The notes under the pieces are model-generated. The model did no database searches, was not told where the DNA came from, and saw only the letters and a program-made list of their open reading frames with translations. A stretch of DNA of 64,000 bases from Arthrobacter sp. D5-1 (GTDB lineage Bacteria; Actinomycetota; Actinomycetes; Actinomycetales; Micrococcaceae). Below, piece after piece: positions 7,500 to 16,058 of the stretch (the first letter of the stretch is position 1; each line of letters begins with the position of its first letter). The stretch covers positions 310,001 through 374,000 of the forward strand of contig NZ_CP014571.1 in assembly GCF_017357425.1 (NCBI RefSeq). The letters run 5' to 3'. Position numbers and translations under genes: made by a program.

Positions 7500-8806
7500 C
7501 AGCCGATGGGAAGCTGCGGCAGGACATCGACGCCGAACGTGCCGTCATCGGCGCAGTGCTCTTGGATCAGCGAACCTTGGAAGAAGTCGAATTGAAAGCG
7601 GAGGACTTCTACCTTCCGCAACATGAGCAGCTCTGGCACATGATCCTGACCGAAACAAGGTCCGGGCGGCCAGCTTCAGCGCTGGTTATGTCGCAAAAGC
7701 TTGTGTCCAACCCAATCGTCGGAATGGAGCCGACATACCTGCATCAGTGTTTGGAAGCGGCGCCCGTCCGCTCGGCGGCGGCCCACTACGCAAGCATCAT
7801 CACAGGGACAGCTAGGCTCCGCCGGCTGGCAGAGGTTGGCCGGAAGCTGCAGCAGATGTCGGACACTGCCGATTGGGACGAGGCGGAGGGGGCACTGGAC
7901 CAAGCCCGAGTGGCATTGGACGCCGCGGCCAATGAAGCGACAGGTATTCGGGTACGGACGTTCTCGGCGGCGCTGGAGGATGCCGTGAACCTGTGGTCGG
8001 CTCCGAAGGGCAGGAGCTACCCTACGGGGTGGTCTGAGCTCGATCACAAATTCAACGGCGGATGGCATCCAGGCCAGCTAACCGTCATGGGTGCTCGGCC
8101 AGCAGTCGGCAAGTCCTTGGTGGCAGGCTGCGCAGCCGTGGCAGCATCCAGATACGGGGCCGGGTTCTTCTCCCTTGAGATGAAAGAACACGAAGTCGTT
8201 GGCCGTATGGCCGCTGCGTCCGAAGGGATCGACCTCCACAAGATCAACTCCCACACTCTCGGGGATGCCGAGTGGGCGAAGATCGCCCGGCTTACGCAGA
8301 AGGCCGCTGATTGGCCGGTCTACATCGAAGAGGCCTCCCGAATTACCATGGCCCAGATCCGAGCCACCGTCCGCACCTGGACCCGCCGGCGGCCGGTACC
8401 GCTGATCATCATCGACTACCTGCAGCTATGCGCCCCAGCCGATCCGAGGGACATGCGAGAGCGCCAAGTGTCCCGAATCGCTGAGGACTGCAAGCACCTA
8501 GCCAAGGAATTCGATACCCACGTGCTGGCCCTCGCCCAAGTCAATCGCGGGTCAACCCAGCGAGCGGATACGCGCCCCACAATGGCTGACCTCCGAGAGT
8601 CCGGAGGTATCGAAGCCCACGCCGACAACATCATCCTTCTCCACCGGGACGACCAAGAAATGGAAGGCGAACTCGAACTCATCATCGAAAAGAACCGCCA
8701 CGGCCAAACAGGCAAGATCCGTCTCGCCTGGCGCCCACACTTCGCCTCAGTCAACAGCATGTCCATCGGCCCCAACGACTACCGCTACGGAATGGAAGCA
8801 TCTTGA
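7496..8806 (+). CDS. Replicative DNA helicase, DnaB type
   Basis: 436 residues from ATG 7496. An N-terminal DnaB domain begins DIDAERAVIGAVLLDQRTLE, which fits the real start. The RecA-like motor has Walker A GARPAVGKS at residues 199-207, Walker B PLIIIDYLQL, and the DnaB-type motif LRESGGIEAHADNIILLHRD near the end. It unwinds DNA at the phage replication fork as a hexamer. Length is close to that of cellular DnaB. ATGA overlap with the initiator indicates coupled translation. Confidence 0.93.
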   Translation: MTADGKLRQDIDAERAVIGAVLLDQRTLEEVELKAEDFYLPQHEQLWHMILTETRSGRPASALVMSQKLVSNPIVGMEPTYLHQCLEAAPVRSAAAHYASIITGTARLRRLAEVGRKLQQMSDTADWDEAEGALDQARVALDAAANEATGIRVRTFSAALEDAVNLWSAPKGRSYPTGWSELDHKFNGGWHPGQLTVMGARPAVGKSLVAGCAAVAASRYGAGFFSLEMKEHEVVGRMAAASEGIDLHKINSHTLGDAEWAKIARLTQKAADWPVYIEEASRITMAQIRATVRTWTRRRPVPLIIIDYLQLCAPADPRDMRERQVSRIAEDCKHLAKEFDTHVLALAQVNRGSTQRADTRPTMADLRESGGIEAHADNIILLHRDDQEMEGELELIIEKNRHGQTGKIRLAWRPHFASVNSMSIGPNDYRYGMEAS

Positions 8807-9414
8807 ACATCGATACTCTCAACGACAACGTTCACCGGCTGACCCGCGAACACCGAGCCATCCACGTCGATAGCGAATCCGGAACGAAGTCCTACCCCAC
8901 GGAGATGAGCCTTTTCGAGCAACTTCGGCAGGAAATCGAGTCCGGCCGCCGTCCCAACGCAGGAGGGGGAGCCTCGGGATCTCGTTCTCCCATAGCCATC
9001 CCGGCGTTCAGCTTGTGGTCCGAGATCCGCGAAACCCTCGCGACCATGCACATCGCCACAACAGGCAAGGATGAGCCCCATCTCAGTGCCGAAAGCAAGC
9101 TCCAAAAGTGGGCCGTCTGGACTCAGAGCGACAACAGCGGACAAGCCGCCAGGAAATGCCTCGAAAACACCACCAAGTGGATGGTCGCCATCCAACAGAT
9201 GCTAAATCCTGTCCGGCGCACGGAAATTGTCGGAACCTGCCCGCAGACTGACTGCGGAGCCACCCACGCATGGACCTGGGACGAAGACGAATACGTCCGC
9301 AACACCGCACTCACTGCAACTGGAACCGAAGCCCAATGCGGTGCATGCGGGGCCACATGGGTGGGAACCGAACTTCATACGCTGGCTCTTGAACTCCGAA
9401 AGGACGCGGCATGA
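8803..9414 (+). CDS. Phage protein with C-terminal zinc-ribbon-like motif
   Basis: 203 residues from TTG 8803, overlapping the helicase stop. The N-terminal half is helical (FEQLRQEIESGRR). The C-terminal part has CPQTDC and CGACG pairs about 40 residues apart, a probable zinc ribbon. Comparable two-part proteins are common in the early region of actinophages. A nucleic-acid contact role is likely, but no enzymatic motif is visible. Confidence 0.75.
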   Translation: MNIDTLNDNVHRLTREHRAIHVDSESGTKSYPTEMSLFEQLRQEIESGRRPNAGGGASGSRSPIAIPAFSLWSEIRETLATMHIATTGKDEPHLSAESKLQKWAVWTQSDNSGQAARKCLENTTKWMVAIQQMLNPVRRTEIVGTCPQTDCGATHAWTWDEDEYVRNTALTATGTEAQCGACGATWVGTELHTLALELRKDAA

Positions 9415-9806
9415 CACAGGAAATCCCTAAGCCAATTTACAAAGTGGGCCTCACACGCTGGGTGATGCCCTTTGACCGGGCGGCCGGCGCACGAGCGCCC
9501 CAGGTTCCAGACGACCCAGGTCCCATCCATGCGGTCAGGCCGGTAGCTAGAGAGCTGAGCCTACGGGAACCATGTTTCCTAGAAGAGACCTACATGTACC
9601 GTGCAGCGCTCTGTGGCGCCAAAGTCAAAGTCATCATGCCCAACTCGTTCAAGTCTGAAGAAGAAGGAGTCTGCCGGGACTGTGTCAATGAGGCGCGCAA
9701 ACCGCAGCGAACGACTCTCATGCGTCCAGGAGGTGGCATTTCCAACATTTTCGGCGATAAATGGAACCCAGCACGGTGGCGCAGGATCAGCCGCCGAGTG
9801 AAGTGA
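9411..9806 (+). CDS. Phage hypothetical protein with paired cysteines
   Basis: 131 residues from ATG 9411, overlapping the previous stop. A central region contains AALCGAKVKVIM and CRDCVNEARK, giving a C-x(n)-CxxC zinc-binding arrangement. The C-terminus is strongly basic (WRRISRRVK). It ends the early rightward operon before a hairpin at 9877. Function is unknown; a small DNA- or RNA-binding protein is likely. Confidence 0.7.
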   Translation: MTQEIPKPIYKVGLTRWVMPFDRAAGARAPQVPDDPGPIHAVRPVARELSLREPCFLEETYMYRAALCGAKVKVIMPNSFKSEEEGVCRDCVNEARKPQRTTLMRPGGGISNIFGDKWNPARWRRISRRVK

Positions 9807-9876
9807 TCACACGCTTGTAAGTAGCGGACTAATTTAATACACTGGTTCCACAGCCCACAGCTGTAACCAAAACCTC

Positions 9877-9913
9877 AGAGAAGCCCCGGATGCCCCTGCT
9901 CCGGGGCTTCTCT
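9877..9913 (+). terminator. Hairpin ending the early operon
   Basis: A perfect 14-bp stem (AGAGAAGCCCCGGA at 9877-9890 with 9900-9913) and 9-nt loop lies between the early genes and a convergent small gene. There is no U-tract. It may act for both directions. Confidence 0.65.
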
Positions 9914-9940
9914 GCATTGCTGGAAGGAAGGGGCCGCTTT

Positions 9941-10240
9941 CTACGTGAATACGGGTTTGACGTTGTCCCCGTCCACAAAGAAGACAGTTTGGTCCGCCGG
10001 CAGTTCGGCCTTGATTCCAGATATTCTCACGACCACGCTCTTTACTTGGCCTTCTCCGGAATCGGCCGTCATCTTGAATGACTCCAATCGCCCAATGACC
10101 TTGAGGTCGCTTCTTGGCTTTGCTGTCAGGACCCTAAGGCCTAGGTGTTTGGACTGAAGCTCCCTTGCTCGGGCAACTTGCGTGTATTCGTCTATCCGGA
10201 AGTACGAGCTGTCTACTTCCTCGACGTTCTGTTCTGACAC
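9941..10240 (-). CDS. Small prophage protein, minus strand
   Basis: 99 residues from GTG 10240, with AAGGAA upstream on the minus strand. It has a coherent alpha/beta composition (VKSVVVRISGIKAELPADQT) and no membrane segment. It points against the early operon, which suggests its own promoter and perhaps expression in the lysogen. The family is not recognised. Confidence 0.6.
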   Translation of the reverse strand: MSEQNVEEVDSSYFRIDEYTQVARARELQSKHLGLRVLTAKPRSDLKVIGRLESFKMTADSGEGQVKSVVVRISGIKAELPADQTVFFVDGDNVKPVFT

Positions 10241-10381
10241 TGGGCGTTCCTTTCATAGTGCAATCCTGACGACTGAGCTTATCGAGCGTCAGCCAACACG
10301 CGCCGGGTCCCACACGTCAGGCTCGATCCGACTGACTCTTGTTTCGTAATTGTTTTCAGGACGCGAAAGAGGAACAAGGAC

Positions 10382-10576
10382 ATGGCAGTGGACAGGTTCG
10401 CAGCGGTACGCGTGAAGGCAACCGGCGAGGTTGGGCGAATCTCCGAGAAGAGCGGCGCAACATTCTTCATGCGCACCCATCTTGAGTACAACGTCACATC
10501 AGTCTGGGTCTTCTTCGAGGAGACTGGAGAGTTTCGCGTCTACCGCAAAGATTCTCTCGAGTACCTGACTGAGTAA
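10382..10576 (+). CDS. Small prophage protein (64 residues)
   Basis: Starts at ATG 10382 with AAGGA six bases upstream. The sequence is beta-rich (FAAVRVKATGEVGRI, then VWVFFEETGEFRVY), compatible with a small SH3-like barrel. It lies upstream of the tRNA-Tyr-like gene, and function is unknown. Confidence 0.65.
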   Translation: MAVDRFAAVRVKATGEVGRISEKSGATFFMRTHLEYNVTSVWVFFEETGEFRVYRKDSLEYLTE

Positions 10577-10633
10577 GAACGCCGCAGTCCAGCGCACGGA
10601 CACCGCCGCTCGTCGTGACGACGCCGGCACAAC

Positions 10634-10706
10634 GGGAGTAGAAGAGGCAAGGTGCCAGCGCTGACTGTAAATCAGTGCACGGTTGGTTCGATTCCAACTG
10701 CTCCCA
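10634..10706 (+). tRNA. Phage-encoded tRNA-Tyr-like gene (anticodon GTA)
   Basis: A 73-nt fold: acceptor GGGAGTA pairs with TGCTCCC (one G-U). The anticodon stem GCTGA/TCAGT closes the loop CTGTAAA, and the T arm is GTTGG-TTCGATT-CCAAC with discriminator A10706. Odd points are positions 8-9 as GA instead of TA, a shortened D arm, and a short variable loop of 5 nt where bacterial tRNA-Tyr has a long arm. It may be a divergent functional phage tRNA or a decaying one. A minus-strand frame here encoding LESNQPCTDLQSALAP is the usual false translation of a tRNA and supports the call. Confidence 0.65.
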
Positions 10707-11026
10707 CTGATCGAAACGCATGCCGACCAACAACAGAAAACGCGGCCTAGCAAAGTGGATCACCACCTCTCCTGCATGGAGGCTGTCCCAGGTTGCCGCT
10801 GGGGAAAACCCATCTACGGATGACGGACATTAGCCAAGGTTGCGAAATGACGCCGGAGGGTCAGCCTAAGAACGAGGCGTCGGTACACGCCTACTCCATG
10901 CAGGAGACCAACACTTGACCGTCCAACGGTCCGGCCCGGCGCCGATCCCGGGAGACGAGACGGCAACGCTGGGCGGCGGTTCGGTGCACCTGCCGCCGTC
11001 TGGCACCAACGCCCTAGGAGATCATC
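10707..11026. other. Phage intergenic stretch without convincing gene
   Basis: Between the tRNA-like gene and the next CDS I see no supported gene. The segment is GC-rich with short inverted repeats, such as CGGCGG paired with CCGCCG near 10975-11000. A TTG frame from 10915 has a fair ribosome site but runs 119 bp into the next real gene. A short leader peptide cannot be excluded. Confidence 0.4.
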
Positions 11027-11353
11027 GTGAAGCTCGAACTCATCCAAGCACTTGGCCATGCAGCCGAAGGGCGAACCGTTGGATGGATCGGCGACCGCTG
11101 GAACGAGATCAGCGACCACTTCCTCCTAGCCCGCAAAGCATGTGAAGATATCCCACGCGTAACCATCTGCAAAGCAAACGGACGGGAAGAGATCATCTTC
11201 CCTGTGGGTGGCCGCATCATCTTCCTTGACCCGCAGCGCGTCAGAGGCTACTCCTTGGACCGCGCATACGTGCCTGTCCTCGCAAGCGAGAACCTTCTCA
11301 GCGCTGTCCAGCCAGCACTGGACACAACCGGCGGCCCGGTCATCGCGTACTGA
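11027..11353 (+). CDS. Phage protein resembling a terminase ATPase fragment
   Basis: 108 residues from GTG 11027 after TAGGAGAT. The centre NGREEIIFPVGGRIIFLDPQ followed by RGYSLDRAYV closely resembles the stretch of terminase large subunits between Walker A and Walker B, where a strand-loop-strand precedes the acidic Walker B. Both Walker motifs are missing. It lies just before the HNH and terminase genes. It may be a free-standing derivative of a terminase domain or a DNA-packaging accessory protein. The likeness is by eye. Confidence 0.6.
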   Translation: MKLELIQALGHAAEGRTVGWIGDRWNEISDHFLLARKACEDIPRVTICKANGREEIIFPVGGRIIFLDPQRVRGYSLDRAYVPVLASENLLSAVQPALDTTGGPVIAY

Positions 11354-11378
11354 TGTGGCCAGTAGTTGGAGGTAAGTG

Positions 11379-11672
11379 ATGGGTGATGGTCAAACCTCAC
11401 GCCGCTACCGCAAACAACGCCTCGAATTCCGTGGACAAGGGCAAGACAACAACGAACCATGCTGGCTCTGCGGCATGGACATCGACTACACCCTCGCATG
11501 GCCCGACGAGCAAGCATGGGAACTCGACCACCTCTACCCACGCAGCACACACCCGCAACACGCAGAAGACCCCGCAAACTTCCGCCACAGCCACAAACTC
11601 TGCAACAATCGCAGATCAAACCGCATGCCAGACGCCGACCTCGGTGAACCCAGTGAGCAATGGTTCACATGA
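11379..11672 (+). CDS. HNH endonuclease of the packaging module
   Basis: 97 residues from ATG 11379 (GGAGG six bases upstream; a GTG at 11376 is too close). The motif set is complete: a CWLCG zinc knuckle, ELDHLYPRS with the catalytic His, and NFRHSHKLCNNRRSNR with the Asn/His and second metal site. HNH proteins encoded directly beside terminase genes in HK97-like cos phages work with the terminase to cut cos ends. The putative cos region follows immediately. Confidence 0.9.
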   Translation: MGDGQTSRRYRKQRLEFRGQGQDNNEPCWLCGMDIDYTLAWPDEQAWELDHLYPRSTHPQHAEDPANFRHSHKLCNNRRSNRMPDADLGEPSEQWFT

Positions 11673-11711
11673 GGGGTAGGGGCGGTCAAATCACCGGCAC
11701 CCCCATCCCCC

Positions 11712-11780
11712 GGACAGGTCCTCGCCGCTCCTGTCCTCTCCCCCCGTTCTTCTGAGAGGGGGGTCGCGCACGCGTGCGCG
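11712..11780. other. Putative cos region
   Basis: The 133-bp gap between HNH and small terminase genes holds no gene but has dense symmetry: GGACAGG/CCTGTCC (11712-11718 with 11730-11736), a C6 run paired with a G6 run (11740-11745 with 11758-11763), and a 16-bp perfect palindrome CGCGCACGCGTGCGCG (11765-11780). Position and structure fit a cohesive-end site in a phage with an adjacent HNH. The exact cleavage position cannot be read from the sequence. Confidence 0.5.
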
Positions 11781-11805
11781 TGTAGCAGGCCCTTGAGGAG
11801 GCAGC

Positions 11806-12141
11806 GTGAGCGTCTATGAGGCTACTGAGAGGTCCGTGGCGCAGGCCATCACTTCTGGGGCCTTAGACGAGAATCTGAGCGCTGGTCCTGTGGCTGCTGT
11901 TCTTGCTTTGGCTCGGAAGATTGATGGCTGGGATGCCGTGGTTGAAGCAGCGATGGAGGATCGGGAGGACGGCGCTAAGTTGCCGATCCCGTTGCATGAC
12001 AACACGTCGATCCCTACGTATCTGAGGTATTGCGAGGCGCTGCAGTTGACGCCTTCCAAGATGCCGGCAAAGGCAGCGGCGGAGGTTGACCCGATTGATG
12101 AGCTCAAGGCGAAGCGAGGCAAGCGCGCCCAGGCTGGGTAA
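11806..12141 (+). CDS. Terminase small subunit
   Basis: 111 residues from GTG 11806 with GAGGAGGC upstream. It is all-helical and acidic-basic, without enzymatic motifs, as usual for TerS, which binds cos/pac DNA and loads the large subunit. The call rests mainly on its place between the cos-like region and the large subunit, whose start overlaps its 3' end. The C-terminus is Lys/Arg-rich (ELKAKRGKRAQAG). Confidence 0.8.
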   Translation: MSVYEATERSVAQAITSGALDENLSAGPVAAVLALARKIDGWDAVVEAAMEDREDGAKLPIPLHDNTSIPTYLRYCEALQLTPSKMPAKAAAEVDPIDELKAKRGKRAQAG

Positions 12142-13702
12142 GACTGAGCCGAGGTTATGGACTCAGCCGTTGCGTGAGTTGACGCCCGAGACTTCTCTGG
12201 GGTTTGAGGCTATTGAGTCTGCCCGGATTGCTGGCCGGCGTTTGCATCCTTGGCAAGAGTGGTTTTTGATCCATTCGCTTGAGCTGGCCCTTGGTTCTTT
12301 CTCAACGGATGCCTTCCCGGTGCTGCGGTTCAAGACGGTCTTGCTGTTGGTGAGCCGCCAGAACGGCAAGAGCTTCATCATGTCCACGCGTCTGCTGTGG
12401 CGGATGATGATGTGGGATGGCCCTGAGGCTGAGCCTGCTTTGATCCTTGGCGCCGCTCACAAGTTGAACGCCGCTGAAGAGATCCTGGATCTTTCCGCGA
12501 AGGCACTGCAGCGTTCCGCCGGCCGGAAGTACATCGCCCATAAGTCAAACGTGAACGGCAACAAATACCTTGAACTGACTAACGGGACACGTTACAAGTG
12601 CGAAGCGGCTTCCGATGACGGCGGCCGTGGCCTGTCAGTTACGGACCTCGCCTTTGATGAGCTCCGACAGCAGCGTGATTGGGAATCTTGGTCCGCGCTG
12701 ACGAACACAACGAACGCCCGCTTCTCCTCTCAGATCATTGCGGTTTCGAATGCCGGAACATCGAAGTCTGATGTGCTGCGCGGTCTCCGCAAGCAGGGTC
12801 TTGACCGTATCGCGGACTGGGAAAAGTACGTTGAGTCTGGGATCTCCTCCATTGAGGAGTTCGCAAATTCGCACGATACGACGATGGGCCTTTTTGAGTG
12901 GTCCGCTCCTGATGATTGCGATATCTGGGACCGTGATGGGTGGGCCCAGGCTAACCCGTCCATGGGTTACGAGGATGAGAACGGCATTGCCTACGTTACT
13001 GAGGCGATGCTTGCGTCTAAGGCTGCTCTCGTTGGTGTCGGTACGGCTGAGGGTGTGCCTGAGCATGTTTTCCGTACTGAGAACTTGTGCCAGTGGGTTG
13101 CGCTTGCTGCTGAGGGTCCGTTTGGCCCTGGAGTGTTTGAGGCCTGTGTTGATCCGGAGTCGCGGATCGCGAAGGACTCCCCACGGGTCTTGACGATCGA
13201 CACTTCCCATAACCGGGCGTACACGTATCTGGCTGTTGCTGGTTGGCGTGAAGATGGGTTGCCTCACTGCGAGGTCATCATGAAGAGGCCCGGCACTGAA
13301 TGGGTTGTGGATGCGGTCAAGAACAAGCTGGCGTTCACTCCTGACGCCGTGATCGTTCAGGGACGTGGTGCTCCTGCCTCATCCCTGATCGAGTTCCTTC
13401 GCCTCGCTGACATCGAAGTGACTGAATGCCAGGGCAACGACCTTGGCAGCGCTCACGGCCAGTTCAACGACCGTGTTGTGGGTAAGTCCATTCGCTTCCG
13501 CGACCAGGGCACGTTGACGCTGGCGGCCGCTGACGCGGTCAAGAAACCTTTGCAGGAAGTCTGGGTGTGGAACCGGGCTAAGTCTCCCGTGGATGTCGCA
13601 CCTTTGTGCGCTGTGACGTTCGCGCTGTGGGGCTTGGAGATGTTCAAAAACGGTGCTGTCACTCAGACGGCCTACGGCGATGATTACGAGAAATGGTGGT
13701 GA
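12098..13702 (+). CDS. Terminase large subunit
   Basis: 534 residues if ATG 12098 is used; TTG 12086 is an alternative start. The ATPase has a deviant Walker A SRQNGKS (residues 86-92) and Walker B with Asp187-Glu188 in LAFDELRQ. The nuclease domain begins around Asp368 in LTIDTSHNR, followed by VIVQGRGAPASSL. It packages DNA into the prohead and cuts the genome ends. Third positions are T-rich (gct, gtt) compared with later genes, a mild composition shift inside the phage. Confidence 0.93.
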   Translation: MSSRRSEASAPRLGKTEPRLWTQPLRELTPETSLGFEAIESARIAGRRLHPWQEWFLIHSLELALGSFSTDAFPVLRFKTVLLLVSRQNGKSFIMSTRLLWRMMMWDGPEAEPALILGAAHKLNAAEEILDLSAKALQRSAGRKYIAHKSNVNGNKYLELTNGTRYKCEAASDDGGRGLSVTDLAFDELRQQRDWESWSALTNTTNARFSSQIIAVSNAGTSKSDVLRGLRKQGLDRIADWEKYVESGISSIEEFANSHDTTMGLFEWSAPDDCDIWDRDGWAQANPSMGYEDENGIAYVTEAMLASKAALVGVGTAEGVPEHVFRTENLCQWVALAAEGPFGPGVFEACVDPESRIAKDSPRVLTIDTSHNRAYTYLAVAGWREDGLPHCEVIMKRPGTEWVVDAVKNKLAFTPDAVIVQGRGAPASSLIEFLRLADIEVTECQGNDLGSAHGQFNDRVVGKSIRFRDQGTLTLAAADAVKKPLQEVWVWNRAKSPVDVAPLCAVTFALWGLEMFKNGAVTQTAYGDDYEKWW

Positions 13703-13706
13703 GTAC

Positions 13707-15251
13707 GTGGGATTCCTGAACTCCATCACCAGAGCCATCCTTGGCGGCTATCCGTCTAAGCAGACGTTCCGCATTGATTCCGAGCACACTGGAACTTTTC
13801 TGTTGCACGGTAATGGTGACGCGAACAGCGTGGAGGGCATGAGCCCCGCGGCGATGTGGGCTTCCCAACCGCATCTCCGGACGGTGATTGACTTCCGCGC
13901 CCGAAACTGCGCGCAGCTTGGCCTCCACATGTTCAAAGCTGAGGGTGAGCAAAACGTCAGGGTGCGCGGTTCTGTGGCGCACGGGGTTCTGAAGAAACCC
14001 AACACGCACATGACCGGCCCGGAGCTCGTCTATGACTTGGTTGCCACCAGCTCTCTGCACGATGTGGCCTACTGGCTCATTTTGCCGCGGACTGACGGTG
14101 CTGCCGGCAAGCAAATCCAGCCCGTCCCGCCCGACTGGGTAACTCCCGGGGATCCGGTTGAGTTCGAGATCCGCGAATGGACAGTGTCGCCGCCGTTCAC
14201 TGACAAGTACATCAAGGTCCAGGCCGATCAGATGGTTGTCTTCCCTGGATGGAATGCTTTGTCTCCGTTCACGGCTTCCTCGCCTGTAGAGACGCTGCGC
14301 TTGATCCTAGAAGAGCAGCACCACGCCCGCGTCCACCGCAAGCAGTTGTGGAAGCGTAACGGCCGGGTGGGGACGTACATTTCCCGCCCAAAGGATGCCC
14401 CGTCTTGGGACGGGACTGCACGCAAGCGCTTCAGTGAGATGTTCGAGGCGTTCACCGGTGACAAGGGTGAACGTGCCGGCGGTTCTCCGCTCATGGAAGA
14501 CGGCATGGAGCTCAAGCGTGTCGGCTTCGCGTCCGCTGATGAGCAGTGGTCCGATTCGGTCAAGCTCTCGCTCGAAACCGTGGCGCAGGTCTACCAGGTA
14601 AACCCGACGATGGTCGGTGTTCTGGACTCAGCCAACTACTCGAATGTGCGGGAGTTCAACAAGAGCCTTTACACGAACACTCTTGGCCCGATCCTGCGTC
14701 TCATTGAGGCCAGGCTGAACGCGTTTGTTCTGCCGCTTATCGGTGCTGCTGAGGGCGAGTTTGTGGAGTTCAACGTTGAGGAGAAGCTGCGCGGTTCCTT
14801 CGAGGAGCAGGCGGCCATCATGTCGGCTTCCGTGGGTGGACCGTGGATGACTCGCAACGAGGCCCGCAGGATCCGCAACTTGGCTCCGATTGATGGTGGT
14901 GACGAGATCATCACGCCGCTGAACGTCCTTGTGGGCGGGCAACCTTCGCCGCAGGACGGTGGCGAGCCTGTTGTTGAGGCTGAACCGAAGGTAATTGCCG
15001 AGGTGTGGCGAAAGACGCTCATACGTCAGCAAGCAGTGGTCCCTGGCAAGGGCTGGGAAACCGAGCGGTGGGACCGGGAACTGACGGCGGACCTGACCGC
15101 GGCAGGAGTTCCTGACGCCGAGAAATTGGCATCCCACCTCAACGCCAAAGTAAACGCCATCTGGCATGACGAGGGCGTGACTCCCATGGAGCTCGTTGCG
15201 CGACTCGACCAAGGAATCATAAAGCCCGATCTTGAAGGCATTGAGGAGTAA
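13707..15251 (+). CDS. Portal protein, HK97 type
   Basis: 514 residues from GTG 13707, five bases after the terminase stop. The start GFLNSITRAILGGYP and the central SANYSNVREFNKSLYTNTLG are typical of the HK97-like portal family, in which a dodecameric ring at one capsid vertex serves as the DNA channel. The order terminase-portal-protease-capsid supports the call. The C-terminal 70 residues are helical and acidic and could act in assembly. Confidence 0.92.
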   Translation: MGFLNSITRAILGGYPSKQTFRIDSEHTGTFLLHGNGDANSVEGMSPAAMWASQPHLRTVIDFRARNCAQLGLHMFKAEGEQNVRVRGSVAHGVLKKPNTHMTGPELVYDLVATSSLHDVAYWLILPRTDGAAGKQIQPVPPDWVTPGDPVEFEIREWTVSPPFTDKYIKVQADQMVVFPGWNALSPFTASSPVETLRLILEEQHHARVHRKQLWKRNGRVGTYISRPKDAPSWDGTARKRFSEMFEAFTGDKGERAGGSPLMEDGMELKRVGFASADEQWSDSVKLSLETVAQVYQVNPTMVGVLDSANYSNVREFNKSLYTNTLGPILRLIEARLNAFVLPLIGAAEGEFVEFNVEEKLRGSFEEQAAIMSASVGGPWMTRNEARRIRNLAPIDGGDEIITPLNVLVGGQPSPQDGGEPVVEAEPKVIAEVWRKTLIRQQAVVPGKGWETERWDRELTADLTAAGVPDAEKLASHLNAKVNAIWHDEGVTPMELVARLDQGIIKPDLEGIEE

Positions 15252-15253
15252 CC

Positions 15254-16048
15254 GTGAAGCTGAAAACCAGCCCCGTGACCATCAAGGCCGCCGGCGTCGA
15301 TGACGGTCTGGAAGAGGGGCAGTTCACCGGGTACGCCTCAGTGTTCGGCAACAAGGACTCTTACGGCGACGTCGTCATGAAGGGCGCCTTCACTGAGTCC
15401 CTGGCCGCGTATGGCGAGAAGGGCGCCGGCGTTCCGGCGTACTGGTCTCACCAGATGCAGGACCCGGACATGAACATCGGCAAGACTGTCGAAGCCTACG
15501 AGGACGATCACGGGTTGTTCGTGAAGGTCCAGCTTGATCTTGAGACTGCCAAGGGCCAGCAGGTCCACCGGCTGATCAAGGACGGCCGCGTGTCGCAGAT
15601 GTCCTTCGCCTATGACGTGCTCGAGGGCGCGTGGGTTGATGAGAAAGACGCTGACGGGAACTACAAGGGCCACTATGAGCTCCGCAAAATGAAGCTCCAC
15701 GAGGTGTCCGTTGTCCCTGTGGGCGCGAACCAAGAAACCGAACTGCTGGCCGTCAAGGGCGGGGCAGTCGAAATCTCAGGTACAGGGAATGACCTGCACC
15801 TGAGTCTGAAGCTTGGCCGTGCAATATCGGCCAAAACGGAGTCCAAGATCGTCGCGGCGCGGGATGCGTTGAACGAGATTTTGGAGTCCACCAAAGAGTC
15901 TGACGAATCGGAAGTCAGCGACGAGGAACCGAAGAGCGGCAAGCCTGAGGAGCCGGAAACGGTCAAGGGTGAGGACCGCACGGAGGTCAAGGCGCGTAAC
16001 GGCAACCCTGACGTAGCACTCGCAAACCTTTCACTACTCGACATCTAA
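15254..16048 (+). CDS. Prohead maturation protease, U35 family
   Basis: 264 residues from GTG 15254 with GAGGAGTAA upstream. The first 170 residues form the HK97 protease fold: EGQFTGYASVFGNKDSYGD at the start, His in YWSHQMQDP and the catalytic Ser region VSQMSFAYDV, with HEVSVVPVGANQET closing the domain. The Glu/Lys-rich C-terminal 90 residues probably serve as scaffold. It cleaves scaffold regions during capsid maturation. Confidence 0.93.
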   Translation: MKLKTSPVTIKAAGVDDGLEEGQFTGYASVFGNKDSYGDVVMKGAFTESLAAYGEKGAGVPAYWSHQMQDPDMNIGKTVEAYEDDHGLFVKVQLDLETAKGQQVHRLIKDGRVSQMSFAYDVLEGAWVDEKDADGNYKGHYELRKMKLHEVSVVPVGANQETELLAVKGGAVEISGTGNDLHLSLKLGRAISAKTESKIVAARDALNEILESTKESDESEVSDEEPKSGKPEEPETVKGEDRTEVKARNGNPDVALANLSLLDI

Positions 16049-16058
16049 AGGAGATGCC

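Noticed and set aside
10494..10766. Minus-strand 90-residue frame across the tRNA-Tyr-like gene
   Set aside because: The peptide LESNQPCTDLQSALAP is the standard false translation of a tRNA; there is no ribosome site.
10915..11145. TTG frame of 76 residues with a fair ribosome site
   Set aside because: It runs 119 bp into the better supported gene at 11027, and its second half is the shadow of that gene.
12635..13267. 210-residue minus frame inside the terminase gene
   Set aside because: Shadow of the large terminase, which has all catalytic motifs.
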